A stretch of 64,000 nucleotides of DNA from Sciurus carolinensis (GCF_902686445.1 NC_062227.1:27024777-27088776), one strand, 5' to 3'; positions 11,859 to 23,455 are shown, counted from the first letter of the stretch. Notes: generated by a model not told the origin, from the sequence alone. Made by a program: numbers and translations.

Positions 11859-12097
11859 ACATTCTGAAGCAGTGTATTTGCTTGAGAAAATTAGCTGAGA
11901 GTCAAGGAATAAAAAACTTAGAGTAGTATTCCAGTCTTCTCTATTTTGAATTCAGTCATCTTCTTGCATTGATTAAAATGGTAGTAAGTTCTCTCTCCAA
12001 TTTTCAAAAACATAATGCAAGACTTGCCTTTCCATGTCCTTTTTTTGCACCCAGGTCTGGAGGGAGCATTATCCACTCACGGAGACATCATTTCTGA

Positions 12098-12100
<3 letters not shown>
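11859..12100. other. Unassigned DNA
   Basis: Short unique stretch between the L1 and a GT microsatellite; nothing recognised. Confidence 0.5.
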
Positions 12101-12133
<33 letters not shown>

Positions 12134-12193
12134 TGTGTGTGTGTCTGTGTGTCTGTGTGCATGCACGTGTGTGTGTTTGTGTGTGTGTGTGTG
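12101..12193 (+). repeat. (GT)n microsatellite, interrupted
   Basis: Long GT run with CTGT and ATGCACGT interruptions. The open frame 12034-12252 (repeated CVCVCV) is a by-product. Confidence 0.95.
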
Positions 12194-12415
12194 AGGGAGG
12201 GAGAGAATGGGTACGCCTAATAGGGACCTGGACTATCCCCCTCAATCCCTAGAAATCCATGGATTGCATTGTAGACTCAGCACATTCAAGGTTCCATATG
12301 TTGGGAAGTGAATGGTTTCTTCCATTCATTCACTATATGGAGTCGGAAAGCTCTGAAAAAGTTATACTCAATAGAGATAACATAAAATGTAAGTAATAGT
12401 CAATAAAGAACCCTA

Positions 12416-12603
12416 GCCAGGTGCAGTGGTACATACCTATGATCCCAGTGACTCAGGAGGCTGAGTCAGGAGGATCACCAATTTGAGGTCAGCCTTAGCA
12501 ACTTAGTGAGACCCTGTCTCAAAATAAAAAATAAAAAGGGGAGGGGATGTAACTCAGTGGTGAGGTACTCCTATATTCCATCCCTAGTACCTCATTCCCT
12601 GCC

Positions 12604-12634
<31 letters not shown>
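12416..12634 (+). mobile_element. B1-dID dimeric SINE
   Basis: The B1 half runs from gccaggtgcagtggtacata through 'cccagtgactcaggaggctg' to 'gagaccctgtctcaaaat'. The ID half is 'ggggatgtaactcagtggtg … ccatccctagtacc'. A pure run of 30 A ends the element. The full-length body and long tail suggest a fairly recent insertion. Confidence 0.95.
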
Positions 12635-12636
<2 letters not shown>

Positions 12637-15593
12637 CCTAAGTGTTTAGAATCATTCTGCAAATACACCCTGTATACCCTGATTTTCTTGTAAGACTGTC
12701 TTTTTAAGATTAAAGACCATTTATCATTTCAACCTAGAAAGTTTCTTGTTGACACTAGTTACATATCGACTGTAACTAATATTTCCCAAATCATTAAGTA
12801 TTTCTTCATAAGAAATAACAAAGATCACAATCCTGAGATAGGAATGGGAGGGTTCCTATCAACTGAGATTGTGGTAAAGGCACATCACTTTGGTTTCCAC
12901 TGGAACTCGTATAACCATTTGTGATGGTATCAAAGTATATGGCATGAAGCTGGGGGAGGAGGAACTCAGAATTCAGTTATTTCTACGTGGATTCTACTAA
13001 GGGAGATGTGGTTTTACATTATAGAAAATGTAATCAGATTGAAGGCTCTTGAGATTGACAGGAACAGGTTATGGAACTGGAATATGTGCCAAAGGTAATT
13101 ACTGAATAAATATGAGAAATAATTTTAGCACATTATGTAGGAGTGCATAATGACATTAACAGCTGGTTATTCCCTTGGCTTCCATACCATACTTGAAATA
13201 ATGCCATTATATATATGCCAAGCATTATTTTTGTTTGTGATGGTTTTAGGTAGCTATTTGATATTTTCTATGATCAAATATAAGTCAATGTTTTCAGTTT
13301 GTTTACATACTCTTCTGAAAGAAGAATCTACAGATTTCTCTTTTATGTTCATGTACCAAAGAGATGTATTATAAATTCAAACCATTCATGTTTGCCAAAT
13401 TTCACTACATTAACATTTATAAATCATGAGTTTAAATTGATGAGAAAAAAAGTTGCTTTGCTTAATGATAAGCAATCAACTTTGTATATGGATAGTTTCA
13501 AATATTAACTGGAAATAAGGATTTGCTCTGAGGAAAACAGTATAACAAATTCAACTCTCTGATCATAATTTAACCTAAAGGGTATTATTCTTTGGCTTCT
13601 TATTCAGCCTGGGCCTTTGTGCAGATACATATTGAGATCCTGTTTCATGCCGTATGCTGTGCTTGGTGCGGGAATGAGCATAGAGTCATGAGCTCTGTCA
13701 TGGTATGTGGAGACTAGCGTGATGCGGGGACTTACAGTGAAGAGAGTGGAACAACACGGCGTTACTGCTCCATTATTGAACTGTTGAGGTCCAGTTGATT
13801 TTGGAGGCTTCCATAGATCACACAGGGCTTAGATTAGGAAACCGTTTGAAAGAACATAACTGGTCTGGAGTTGGTTGGTCTCAGTTTTGGAAACCTAACT
13901 CTGTCACAAAGGAAACAGCTGGCTTTTGGAATTACATACACATTGTTGTGCTAGGCCACTGAGCAAATCGGGAACATGTGATATATTTGGTTGCTGAAAT
14001 CTGATGAAAGGCCAGCAGTAATATCTTGATTCCTATTGTAATTCAAAGTGGGCGAAAAGCATCAATAGGTTTTACATGATGGGGTTACTTTAATTCAGTC
14101 AACCCAAATACTGCTGTATGAATTTAGAATTTCGTTCTGTATCTTTGGTTCCTCGTCAGCATGCAATTATTAATATTTCACTAAAAACATTTGGAATGAA
14201 AGCTAGCAAATCAGTGGAAAGTGTTTCAGTAAATTTGGTAAAATTGTATCTAATAAAAGAGGAAAGAAGAACTCTCAGTCACTGAGTGCCCAAATGCAAT
14301 ATAATTTCTGAATTTTCTCCCCAATTTATGTGGATTGAAAGGCTTTTTTTGTGAATTATGCATGTTATTCATTTCGAAAGCAATTGGTTCTCTAACTCAA
14401 AAGATATTATTTTAATTGTTCTAGTCAATCTTTTTATTAATAATAGTTAAAAGTTGTCCATTTCCTGTATTTCCTATCTTGAAATTACATTTAAACTAAA
14501 AATTTGCACATTACCTATTGTTATATGTCATAAAATAGCATTTTTAAATTCCTAAATATGATTGATCGGTGTTGAATCTGTGTATTTTCTGTTGCTCATG
14601 TTTAGCCACGTTTGCTACCACCTGATTATATTTCTTAACATTTACCTTTTCACTGTTAAACAGACTTCCTGCCACTATTATTTGATTTATTTAATTTAGA
14701 TGGTGTACTATGTCCCCAAGCTTTAAGTAAGAGGAAATGAGGATCTTTACACTACATCCCATTTTCTTTGCTCTTTGTCTTTTGTTTTGGGGTGTAGCAT
14801 TTACACTGTCTTCTGTAACTCTAATACTGCATTTGTTTTAGCTTTAGGCCTACTGTTGAGTAGATTCAACACTATTGCCAACCTTTTGCCACAGTTTTTC
14901 CATTTCTTTCTTAAACAACTCTGGTGGTTCCATGGAGACAATATTATTAAATGGTTTTGCATATTAATAAATGTTTTTTTAATCTCCATGTCATCTTGGC
15001 AGAGTATAAAATTTCTGACCTACTTTTTCAATCCTATTTTTGTTCTTGTTTTTCTATTTTTATATGGATTTTTCCAACCACTTTTACATTGTCCACTTGA
15101 CACCAATCTGTTGTTAGTAACCAGCCTGATCATGTTTCCCCTTATAAATAAATGTCTTTTCTCCTGTTTTCCCAAATACTTTATTCTTAGTTTTTATAGT
15201 CAAGTAACTTTGTTAGGTTATGTCTCAGTTTTGACCACTTCTGTGCCTAGATTTCCAGGAAGACAGTGTGCCCTTTAAATCTATTGAGCCAAATAATTTT
15301 ATTTTCTTTAAAATTTCCTGGAATTATATTGTTTAAGACTTTTAGATTCTTTCTTCTTTCTCTTTTTCCGGATACTCTAGATATTGCCTACTTGAATTAA
15401 CCTATCTAAATAATAAATACTTACCTTTCACCACAGATTTGCTCCTTTCTACTTAAATTTATTTGACAGGATAAATACACGGATTTACTTACATGGATTA
15501 CTCTTCAGATTTTTAAGAAATGCAGATCTTAGGGCAGATCCTTTCTTTGTTTGAATCAATCATAAGAGACAAATTATAGAGAAAAAAAAAAAT
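12635..15593. other. Unassigned AT-rich DNA
   Basis: No gene is recognised. Text at about 13600-13740 ('gtatgctgtgcttggtg', 'gggaatgagcatagagtc') faintly recalls an L2/MIR-type ancient repeat. The window's longest open frame, 14775-15278 (167 codons), lies here. It is T-rich and hydrophobic, has no recognisable domain, and is probably chance (see rejected items). Confidence 0.45.
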
Positions 15594-15597
15594 TCTA

Positions 15598-15762
15598 ATA
15601 ACCGGTAGAGGAAGGAGATCAGGGCAGGGAGGAGGAGAGGGGAGGAGAGGTGCTAGAGAGTGAAATTGACCAGATTGCTACAGTGTGTACATGTGTGAAT
15701 ATCTAACAGCAAATCCCAATTATGTATAATTATAATGCACCAAATAAAGAAAGAAAGGAAAA
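15598..15762 (+). mobile_element. LINE-1 3' UTR fragment
   Basis: A purine-rich tract ('gggaggaggagaggggagg') is followed by 'gtgaaattgaccagattgc' and 'caattatgtataattataat', then gcaccaaataaag and an A/G-rich tail. This is the sense version of the L1 3' end seen reversed at 7843 and 33.75 kb. It is only the last about 165 bp, a strongly 5'-truncated copy. Confidence 0.75.
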
Positions 15763-16329
15763 GGTAACAGGGAATTCCAGAGTGATGTAGGAGAGGTTAA
15801 AAGAGGAAAGGAGGAAATGCAGAGGAGGGGAAGGGAGAGAGACACTGGTCCACCCGTGTGTGCGCATGTGTGTATGTGGGTGTTCACATACGTGGGTGTG
15901 GATGTAATGGTGGGTCCAGCTGGCCTAGAGGTGGGCACTGGTGTGAAGAGGGGTCATGTGAACCTGCTCCGTTCACTCACCCTAGGTTCCCTCTCTCCTC
16001 TAAGTTGGAACCTCGGAGTCTGCTTGAACCTTCACACAGCAGGTTTCTCGCCTTCTTTGCCCACGTTCATTAGTCTCCATTTCCTGTGGATTCTGATTCC
16101 TCACTCTCTCCTGGATCTGGCCTCTCTGCTTTATATCCACTGCTGAGTTCAGCTCCTGCTAAGTCAGGCCTTCCTTCCCCTGAATGATTACTGTTACCAT
16201 TTTATTTCCTCATCTCAGATAATCAATCCTTAACACTATCCTTAGAGTGTTCTTACCCAAAGGCGTCTTTCTCCTGATTAAATGGACTCAGTGTCTCCCT
16301 ACTGTCTGCACAAATGGGAGCAACATTTT
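15763..16329. other. Unassigned DNA, partly GT/GA-rich
   Basis: There is a purine-rich start and a degenerate GT stretch near 15857-15900. Overlapping open frames (15817-16146 and 15858-16073) have no recognisable content. Confidence 0.45.
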
Positions 16330-16690
16330 GGATTTTAAAGGTCCCCAAAGGCCCACCTGTTAAGGGAGAGGTCCCCAGGGTGGCTCTATCAAAGGTGGTG
16401 GAATTTTGAGAAGTGAGGCCTAGTTGGAGATTTTAGGTTATTGGGGGCATGCCCTTGAAGGAGATTTTTTGGACCTGAGTCTCTTCCTCTTTGTTTCTTT
16501 TGATTCCTGGCCATGAGGTGGGTGGCTTTACCCTGTCACGTGCTGCCGACGTGATGTGCTGCCTGACCATAGGCCCAAAGCCGTAGGACCAACAAATCAT
16601 GGTCAGACCTCCAATACTGTGAGCCAAAATAAATCTCTCTCTTTATATACTATCCCAGCTATTTCATGAGTGATGGAAGGTTAACTCATT
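16330..16690 (+). mobile_element. MaLR-type solo LTR, degraded
   Basis: Wording typical of MaLR LTRs: 'tttggattttaaaggtcccc', 'gaagtgaggcctagttgg', 'ttgggggcatgcccttg', 'tgtgagccaaaataaatctc' (aataaa poly(A) signal) and a cttt-rich end. No flanking internal retroviral DNA. Confidence 0.75.
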
Positions 16691-17084
16691 GGACTAAAGG
16701 TTCAATTCTTTAGCACAACTGTGGCCTGAATCTCAGTCCATTTGGGCCACCTCCTGTATACAATATCATGGGTATTTTTATTTATTCCATTTATTTGTTC
16801 TTTCTTTGATCTATAAGTTTACAGATGATGTTCCCCTCTGCCTCTCCTTCCCCCAGCCTCAGTTCCTGTTTGTTCAAGACTGGCCTTACCAGGACTGAGG
16901 CATTCCTTTATGATAGCACACAGACTCCTACCACCAGGTCATCTACCCCGGGGTAGATGGCCCCTCTATTCTTCTTTGCACCTTATGTGCAGCTCCAGCA
17001 TATGTTATTTTGAACTGATCACTCAAGCCAATATTTATGGAGTCCTCAGTATCATGTGATCACTCACCTGAACTCCTTCCAAGG
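16691..17084. other. Unassigned DNA
   Basis: Nothing recognised between two LTRs. Confidence 0.45.
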
Positions 17085-17457
17085 TGTTTTAGTCAGCTTC
17101 TTCACCACTGTGACCAAATAAGGTCTGAGTCCATAGAAGTCTGGCTCCATTCCTTGGGGCTTCAGGTGAGGCAGAACATCATGGTGGAAGAGTGTAAGGG
17201 AGGAAGCAACTGGAAACATGCAGGAAGCTGAGAGGGAGAGCTTTTCTTAACAAGTACAAAATATATACCCCAAAAGCATGCTCCTAGAACACACCTCCTC
17301 CAGCCACACCCTGTCTGCTTACAGTTGCCACCCAGTTAATCCCTGTCAGGTGACTACATGAAGGTTATCATAACCCAATCTTTTTGCCTCTAAATTTTCT
17401 TGCATTGTCTCACACATGAACTTTTGGAGGACATCACATATCCTTAACCATAACTCA
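17085..17457 (-). mobile_element. MaLR-type solo LTR, antisense
   Basis: The plus strand starts 'tgttttagtcagcttcttca' and contains 'ggctccattccttggggc', 'gcagaacatcatggtgg', 'cctcctccagccacaccctg', 'cttgcattgtctcacacatg' and 'acttttggaggacatcac'. This is the reverse of the LTR family at 5472-5928, with a stretch missing after 'gaccaaata'. Confidence 0.8.
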
Positions 17458-17599
17458 AGGCCATGTCCTGGCTCTCCATTGGTCATCTTTTCTATAATGC
17501 CTAGAAGTGGTAAACGCATGGTAAATGTCTGTCAAAGAAGGAGGTAAGATTAAGAAATAATTGTATTTATTTGTGTGACATGTGGAAAATATTAATCTA

Positions 17600-17920
17600 A
17601 GTTTAGCATTTCTAATCCAAAACTATGGAGTCTGAAGTGCTTCAAAATCTGAACTTTTTGAGAACAGACATAATACCCTAAGTGGAAAATTCCACACCAT
17701 GAGATTTCGTTTTATGTGCAAAATTATATAAAACATGGTATAAAATTACTTTCAACCTGTGTGTATAAGGCACATATGAAACAAATGAATTTCATGTTTG
17801 GTGTTGGGACCTATCCCCAACATATCTTATCATGTGTATGTAGCTATTCCACTTTGAAAAAATAAAGACTCCTAAACACTTTTAGCCCAAAGCATTTCAG
17901 ATAAGGGATAGTCAAGCCTG
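17600..17920 (+). mobile_element. Tigger-like non-autonomous DNA transposon, near full length
   Basis: Degraded inverted ends: gcatttctaatccaaaac at left and agggatagtcaagcctg at right. The body ('ggaaaattccacaccatgag', 'gtgtataaggcacatatg') matches a common placental MITE as I recall it. TA dinucleotides adjoin both ends (17598-17599 and 17921-17922). Confidence 0.8.
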
Positions 17921-17922
17921 TA

Positions 17923-19100
17923 TTTACTTTTGAGCCATTTAATATCTGATTCTGTGTACCTCGTGACCTAATAAACCCTTGCTCCTCAAGAAATAAATCA
18001 TTTATTGCATTTCTCTTGAACTACAGCCACCCCATCTATACCCAGCCACCTTCCAACATTTTTGTTTATCAAGTACAATGAAATTACGTGGCTTTCAAGT
18101 GTATCTTCGATATACAGCTTGTGCGCTGGTAGATGGATGTGTCATTTAAAGGAAGAGATCCTTTTCTAAGCCCAAGAATAGCAACCTGGTCTTAATATTC
18201 CCTCTTTAGAGAGATGCATTATTTTAGATTAAGAATTCACACCTGTTACTGTGTCCTCCTTTCTGATAGCAAATTAAATTGGCAGCACCTTGATATGAAT
18301 TAGATCACCAAGGGGCTGGATCTGTATTTAATGCTGGGGCAAATGGACTTGGCAGAAAGAAGGACAAGGGAGGAAGGTGATGAATTTAGAAAGCTGACTT
18401 TGCCTTTTTCACCAAGTTGGCTCCCACTAATCCTAAATACCTAAATATTTACTCTCTAGGGAAAGCTTCATGCATTTGTAATCCTCCTGCATTTTTATTC
18501 CTAGCAGAAATAAATGCATCAAGTTCCCTTTTTAAAAGATGGTGATTAAAGACTAAGTATTCAAAATAGAAGTTTTAAGGGTGACTAAGAGCGTAGTCCA
18601 AGGATGAAGCAGAGCAGGAGAGCAAGAGACATTTGAAGTGAGCTAGAGTTTGAGTCATCCACATCTTGCAACTTAAGAGGTTGTCTGTTTAAGTCACAAA
18701 TGCGTGTGATGCAATCTGCCCTAATAAATACTGTATGGATAAACAAAAGGTGAGTTTCAAAACCAAAATGAATAAAGACAAGATTTCTCCATACTGTGTT
18801 ATTGCTCTATTTCCTGTATTTTTTTCTCTTCCTGCCCACTCCCTCAGCCTATACTTGGCCATATGTATTTGACTTTTTAACAAAGTCTATTTAATTATCT
18901 ATTTATTTTTCTTCTATGCACTTGGTTTCTAGACTGGAAACTGCTTGAGGATGCTGCCCATCTTATTTACACTCTTCTGTTTGGTACCTGTCAACATGCC
19001 AGGATGGCAAATGGTTGTGAAATGAACGAAACAACTGTTCTCTCTACCAGTTATGCCACCTCTGACATTTCCTGAGTCTTTTTCTCTTGTGTTTGGGGTG
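17923..19100. other. Unassigned DNA, possible L2 end
   Basis: No gene is seen. The stretch 18900-19050 ('ctagactggaaactgcttgagg', shortened, then 'aatggttgtgaaatgaacg') resembles a decayed L2 3' end in plus orientation. Confidence 0.35.
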
Positions 19101-19123
19101 TTTGTGTGTGTGTGTGTGTGTGT
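19101..19123 (+). repeat. (GT)n microsatellite
   Basis: Short GT run of about 23 bases. Confidence 0.9.
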
Positions 19124-19967
19124 ATGGGTGTACATGCTGTCATTACATTGCTGAAGAAGGACACTTAGGCTCATTATTATGAAATAAAATTTATTGCCAA
19201 ACCAATTAGTTGGCTACATCAAATGGAGGGGGAGGTGATCAGTGCTTCCTTTACTTCCTTTATGTATTGTTTTAGATGGATATCATAAGCATGTCTTATT
19301 TTTGAAGAACAAAGACTATACTATGCGCACACATACCCAATGAGTTAGGGAATAGGGAAACAAGAGTAGGGAGGAGGAATAATAAGTCTTTATTTAGAGA
19401 TCCCTTTTCTTCTCTAGTGGACTACCCACACTCCCCTAGGGGAGGTGAGGATCCAATCTTGCTTCATTTATCTCTTTGGAGATGAGACTGTAATTAGCTG
19501 TGAGTACCATTAATCCCACAGCAAAATTAGGTAGCGGATGTTGGTAAAAATATTGAGGACAAGAGGAAAAGTCAACAAGAAGTGATTCTGCCTTAGAAGT
19601 CTATTTTACCTGAGTGATTTTCCTGATCATTGTGGTTCTGATGACTTCTATTCTGCTGATGGCCAGATCTCTACTACCTCTCCAACTTCTTTCATGAGGT
19701 CCAGACCAGCTTATTCCAGTAATCAATGGATGTTTCCATTTGAATGTCCCATAGGAACTTCGTATTCATTTTATCATCTCTCTCCTGTGTTTCCCTCCCT
19801 CTCTGTCTGTTTTCTGTCTTCTCTAGCTCTCTAAAATCTCTGGTTCCTTCCTCGCTCCTGCTTCACCCTCCTTCCTGTCTCTAAACATTCAGTGGGTCCT
19901 CTCAAGTTTCCTTCTAAACAGTTTTTTTTTTTTTTCCTTCAGATCCAGATCCTCCCTATATTCTCAC
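19124..19967. other. Unassigned DNA
   Basis: Unique-looking sequence with a pyrimidine-rich part at 19770-19935 ending in a T run. No gene or clear repeat is seen. Confidence 0.45.
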
Positions 19968-19969
19968 TA

Positions 19970-20264
19970 CAGTGGTAGCCCCTTCTTATTCAAGGTTTCA
20001 GTGATCCATGTTCAGCCATGATGGTACCAAACCATATCTATACAGTACATTGAGGTATTTAGAAAGAGAGCATTTTGAGATTGCTATTCACATAATTTAT
20101 TACTTTGTTATAATTGTTCTACTATTAGTTATTGTTGGGAGTCTCTTACTGTGCCCAGTTTATAAGTTTGATATGCATTATGGGAAAAGATATACAGAGC
20201 TTGGTACTATCTGTGGTTCAGGCGTCCTCCAGAATGCATGCCCAGTGGATGAAGGGAACGACTG
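19970..20264 (+). mobile_element. Complete Tigger-type MITE with TA duplication
   Basis: The left end is cagtggtagccccttcttat and the right end is ...gaagggaacgactg. Exact TA dinucleotides flank it (19968-19969 and 20265-20266). The inside keeps 'ttgtggttcagg'-like wording ('ctatctgtggttcaggcgtc') of the Tigger family seen at 42558. It is about 295 bp. The overlapping frames 20008-20316 and 20132-20494 are chance products of this element. Confidence 0.8.
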
Positions 20265-20543
20265 TACCTTTATCCTTAAACTCATGTCCTTGCTTTCCTG
20301 TTCTCTCCCAGATTAGAGCTCTGTCTTCCTCACTTGTTCCAGCCTTTGCTACTCTCCCTGCTTCTCTTCCTGTAAGAATAACCGTTAGGACGATGCAGTC
20401 AAGATCATACCACTCCCTGCTCCAGGCTGCCCCAACAGGATCACCCACCTGGCCCTTTGCATCCATGGCCCTGAATTGTGCAGAGTACTATTAACCCTTT
20501 TCCACTAAGGCTTTCTCCTTTCGCTATTAAGATTTGCATAGGG
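20265..20543. other. Unassigned DNA
   Basis: GC-richer unique stretch with no recognised gene or repeat. Confidence 0.4.
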
Positions 20544-20691
20544 GGCTGGCGCTGGGGCTCAGTGGCAGGGCGCTTGCCTAGCACCTGTGAGGCACTGGGT
20601 TTGATCCTTGGCACGGCATACAAAAATAAGTGAATGAAATGAAGGCATGCTGTCTATCTACAACAACAACAATAAAAATAATAATAAAAAA
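20544..20691 (+). mobile_element. ID SINE, nearly intact
   Basis: The body runs ggctggcgctggggctcagt, 'gggcgcttgcctagcacc', then 'gggtttgatccttggcac', and ends in an A-rich tail with ACA and ATA units. The flanks 20529-20541 (aagatttgcatag) and 20692-20705 (aagatttgtactag) look like an imperfect target duplication. Confidence 0.9.
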
Positions 20692-20910
20692 AAGATTTGT
20701 ACTAGGTTTTATTTCCTCCAGGAAGTCTCGATCATATCTGCCAACCTCCTCCCATCCCCCACCCACATCGACACTCTGCTGTTCCCCCTCTGGGCAGAAT
20801 TCCTGTCCTCTGTATCCCCGAGAGCCTAGTCCTGTATCTGTCAGACACTTACTATGCTGTTGAAGTGTGGTGTTTGCCTGAGTTCCCCTCCATTGACCGT
20901 GATGTTCATA

Positions 20911-20936
20911 GTATTTAATCTAGGTATTTAATCTAG
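20911..20936 (+). repeat. 13-bp tandem duplication
   Basis: The unit gtatttaatctag occurs twice head to tail with no change. Confidence 0.95.
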
Positions 20937-21065
20937 GTGCAGAAAGAATAGGGCAGGGTCCTTAGATTGACACTATAATTCTTGGGTGAACAATATTAAA
21001 TTATCTGAATTAGAAAAAAGAGATAAAACTTGGGGGCAGTTAGGGAATTAGGTATCATTCTAGTT

Positions 21066-21205
21066 CTTTTTTTGCAGGGGTATGGGAGGCCTTATTATGT
21101 TGCCCAGGCTGGCATCAAACTCCTGGGCTCCAGTGATCCTTCTGCTTCGGTCTCTGAAGTAGCTGAGGCTGCAGGCATGTGTTGCCAAGCTTGGCTTCTA
21201 GTTCT
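21066..21205 (-). mobile_element. B1/FLAM-like 7SL monomer, antisense
   Basis: The plus strand reads 'ttatgttgcccaggctggc', 'actcctgggctccagtgatc', 'gctgaggctgcaggcatgtg', which is 7SL-derived sequence reversed. No ID half is attached, so it is either an older monomer or a broken dimer. The frame 21030-21218 is its shadow. Confidence 0.85.
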
Positions 21206-21836
21206 TGATTATAAGTAAAATCCGAAGATAAGATTTGGGGAGTTCTTGTCAATTAGAGACAAGGTAGAAGAGAAAACATACATCATTTGCCAGGTGCAGG
21301 ACTTCCCAGTGAAACACCCACAGATACACACAACTGTATGTACGCATGTGTGTTATATTCTCCCATAAAGTTAAGTTATTTTATCTGAAGAGTTTATCTT
21401 GGATATAGGAAAAGACAGTTCTATTTCTGGCTCTCCAGCCAGAGGATTTGTGACCTCAGAGATCTGTCTTCACTTACCTAAACCTGTTTCTGTTCTTGAA
21501 AAAGCAGAGTCACATACTGCTGATGCAGCATAGGATGCTGTTCAGCTGCACTGGCTACAACCCGCTTGTGGTCTTTAACCCACATAGTTCCACGGTTACT
21601 GCCTCATCAGGGTTTGGTGTAGAATAATGGAGGAAATAGGGGAGATGTTACTTCCCCCACCCTTCTATCTACCTGCTTTTCTATCTGTCCCTCCATCTGT
21701 CCATCTTCGTATCTACAGAGAGAAAGCAATGAATTTTAATAACATTTTTATTTTAAATAGTAGTACATTGGCTGTTATCAATATTTATTGAAATATTAGT
21801 GTACGATCTTTAAAATTAAAAAGAATATATAAATCT
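21206..21836. other. Unassigned DNA
   Basis: No gene or clear repeat recognised. A short run of ctatctacctg/ctatctgtccc tetranucleotides lies near 21664-21715. Confidence 0.45.
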
Positions 21837-22271
21837 GTAGTAGTCAGGGTTCTCCAGAGAAACAGAATAAATAGGATATATGTGTGAGAGTGTACAGAGA
21901 AAGAAAGAGGGAAAGTGGTGGATAGATTTTAAGGAATCGGTGTACGTGTTGTAGAAGGTGTGAAGTCCAAAACTTGCACAACCAGTGAGTAGGCAGGAGA
22001 CCTAGGAGGAGCCGATGTTGTAGTTGGAGTCTGAAGGTCTCTGCTGGCAGAATTCCCTTCTCTTGGGAGAAGTCTTTCTCCTTCTTAAGTCCTTCAACTG
22101 ATTGGGCGAGACCCACCTACACTGTGGAGGGTTATCTCCTTTGTAGAGTCTACTGATTTAAATGTCAATCTAACCTAAGAAAAATATGTTCACAGAAATA
22201 TCCAGATGTTTTTAACCACATATCTGGGTACTGTGGCCTAGTCATGCAGACACTTGAAATTAACCATCACA
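21837..22271 (-). mobile_element. LTR-like placental repeat, antisense, subfamily undetermined
   Basis: The plus strand contains 'cagggttctccagagaaacag', shortened, 'ggaggagccgatgttg', 'tgctggcagaattccctt', 'ccttcaactgattgggcgag' and 'gaaattaaccatcacatc'. I recognise this wording as a widespread ERVL/MaLR-type LTR in reverse but cannot name the subfamily. No internal region is present. Confidence 0.7.
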
Positions 22272-22844
22272 TCACCTAACGATAACAATGAATGGTCATT
22301 GGGAAAGAAAATAGCAGTAGGTGATCTGGAAAGTTTTGTTAGAAAATTCTTCAAAGTTCAGTACAAAATGTATCCAAGATGCTTTCCGTGATTTATTGTC
22401 ATTAAAACTTTGTGGCGTTATAATCTAAATTCTTCTTTTTCTTCTCAGCATCATGAATTTAAAGTTGTTAAACCACATTTCTCAATCTGTTTTCTTTTGC
22501 TCTAACAAACTACCGTCATGTGCTGTGTAACAGAATTTCAGTCAGTAATGTTCAGCATTTATGATAATGGACCGCATGTAAGATGGTAGTCCCATAGATT
22601 ATAATGGAGTGAAGAAATCCTATCACCTGGGGCATCATAACATCCCAGCTCAACACATTTCTCATACCCTTGTGTTCATGCAGGTGTGAACAAACCTACT
22701 GCGCTGCCAGTCATGTAAAAGTGTGCCAGGTACAATTATGTGCAATATATAATAGTTGATAGTGGCAATAGATAAATATGATATTGGTTACATATTTACT
22801 ATGGTTTTAGTCATTATTTTAGAGTTAGTGTAAAAGTTAATTAT

Positions 22845-23003
22845 AAAACAGCCTCAGGCATGTCCTTCGGAGGGATTCCCCAGGAAGGCAGAGTTGTCAC
22901 AGGGGATGAGATCTCCATGTGTGTTATGGCCCCTGAAGACCTTCCAATGGGACAAGATGTAGAGGTGGAAGACAGTGATACTGATGACCATGGCCCTGTG
23001 TAG
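22845..23003 (+). other. Coding-like acidic segment inside the Tigger-like element
   Basis: An open stretch of 52 codons ends at an in-frame TAG (23001-23003). It is glycine-containing at the start and strongly acidic at the end (…VEVEDSDTDDHGPV). An ATG is at 22860. I recall the same piece in other mammals' copies of this transposon family, so it is probably part of the ancestral element (a transposase tail or captured exon) and not a host gene. Function unknown. Confidence 0.5.
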
Positions 23004-23054
23004 TCCTGTGCTTAGTTTTGAGCAAAGAAGTTTTACTTAAAATTAAAAAAACAA

Positions 23055-23280
23055 GCCAGGCATAGTGGTGCATGCCTGTAATTCCCAGCAACTTGGAGGC
23101 TTAGAAGGGAGATTGCAAGTTCAAAGCCAGCTTCAGCAACTTGGTGAGGCCTTGAGCAACTTTGTGAGGACCCTGCCTCAAAATTAAATAAATATATTTA
23201 AAAGGCTGGGTTGTGACTGTGTGATTAAGTACTAAACCTGAGTTTAATCCCAGGGTACCAACAAAAAAGTAAAAACAAAA
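23055..23280 (+). mobile_element. B1-dID dimeric SINE inside the Tigger-like element
   Basis: The B1 half (gccaggcatagtggtgcatg … 'ggaccctgcctcaaaatt') is followed by an ID half with decayed promoter ('ggctgggttgtgactgtgtg … gagtttaatcccagggtacc') and a short A-rich tail. The B1 half carries a partial duplication of 'cagcaacttggtgagg…gagcaactttgtgagg'. Confidence 0.9.
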
Positions 23281-23317
23281 TATTTAAACAATTTTAATGT
23301 ATTATGTTATGTAAGCC

Positions 23318-23358
23318 TAGGTGTATAGTATATAGTATATAGTGTATAGTGTATAGTA
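23318..23358. repeat. Short GTATAGTATATA-type tandem repeat
   Basis: Repeated tatag units (gtatagtatatagtatatag) lie within the Tigger-like element. Confidence 0.8.
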
Positions 23359-23455
23359 CCCCCAAGGTTGGTGTAATACACTATACAGTGTTTGCACAAT
23401 GATGAACGTGCCCGGTAATACATTTCTTAGAATGTATTATAGTTGTTGAGCATCC

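Larger units (their letters stand above)
22510..23455 (+). mobile_element. Larger Tigger-like element, split by a SINE
   Basis: The left part (gtcatgtgctgtgtaacaga, then 'atttcagtcagtaatg') and right part ('tgcacaatgatgaacgtgcc', 'acatttcttagaatg') match the family of the MITEs at 1715 and 26406. This copy keeps about 700 bp of internal DNA, including a coding-like piece (22845-23003). A B1-dID at 23055-23280 interrupts it. Confidence 0.75.

Noticed and set aside
14775..15278. Longest open frame in the window (167 codons), hydrophobic
   Set aside because: It lies in T-rich DNA, which favours Phe/Leu/Ile codons by chance. It has no recognisable domain, no Kozak context and no splice partner. 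Conservation of frame would be needed to revive it.
15817..16146. 109-codon frame and an overlapping frame at 15858-16073
   Set aside because: Two overlapping frames through GT- and GA-biased DNA; neither shows a family resemblance.
20132..20494. 120-codon open frame
   Set aside because: It overlaps the Tigger-type MITE at 19970-20264 and runs on into unassigned DNA, with no protein-family resemblance.
20544..20691. tRNA-like promoter boxes suggesting tRNA genes at several sites
   Set aside because: All belong to ID or B1-dID SINEs with A-rich tails; none has a full tRNA cloverleaf followed by a T-run terminator.
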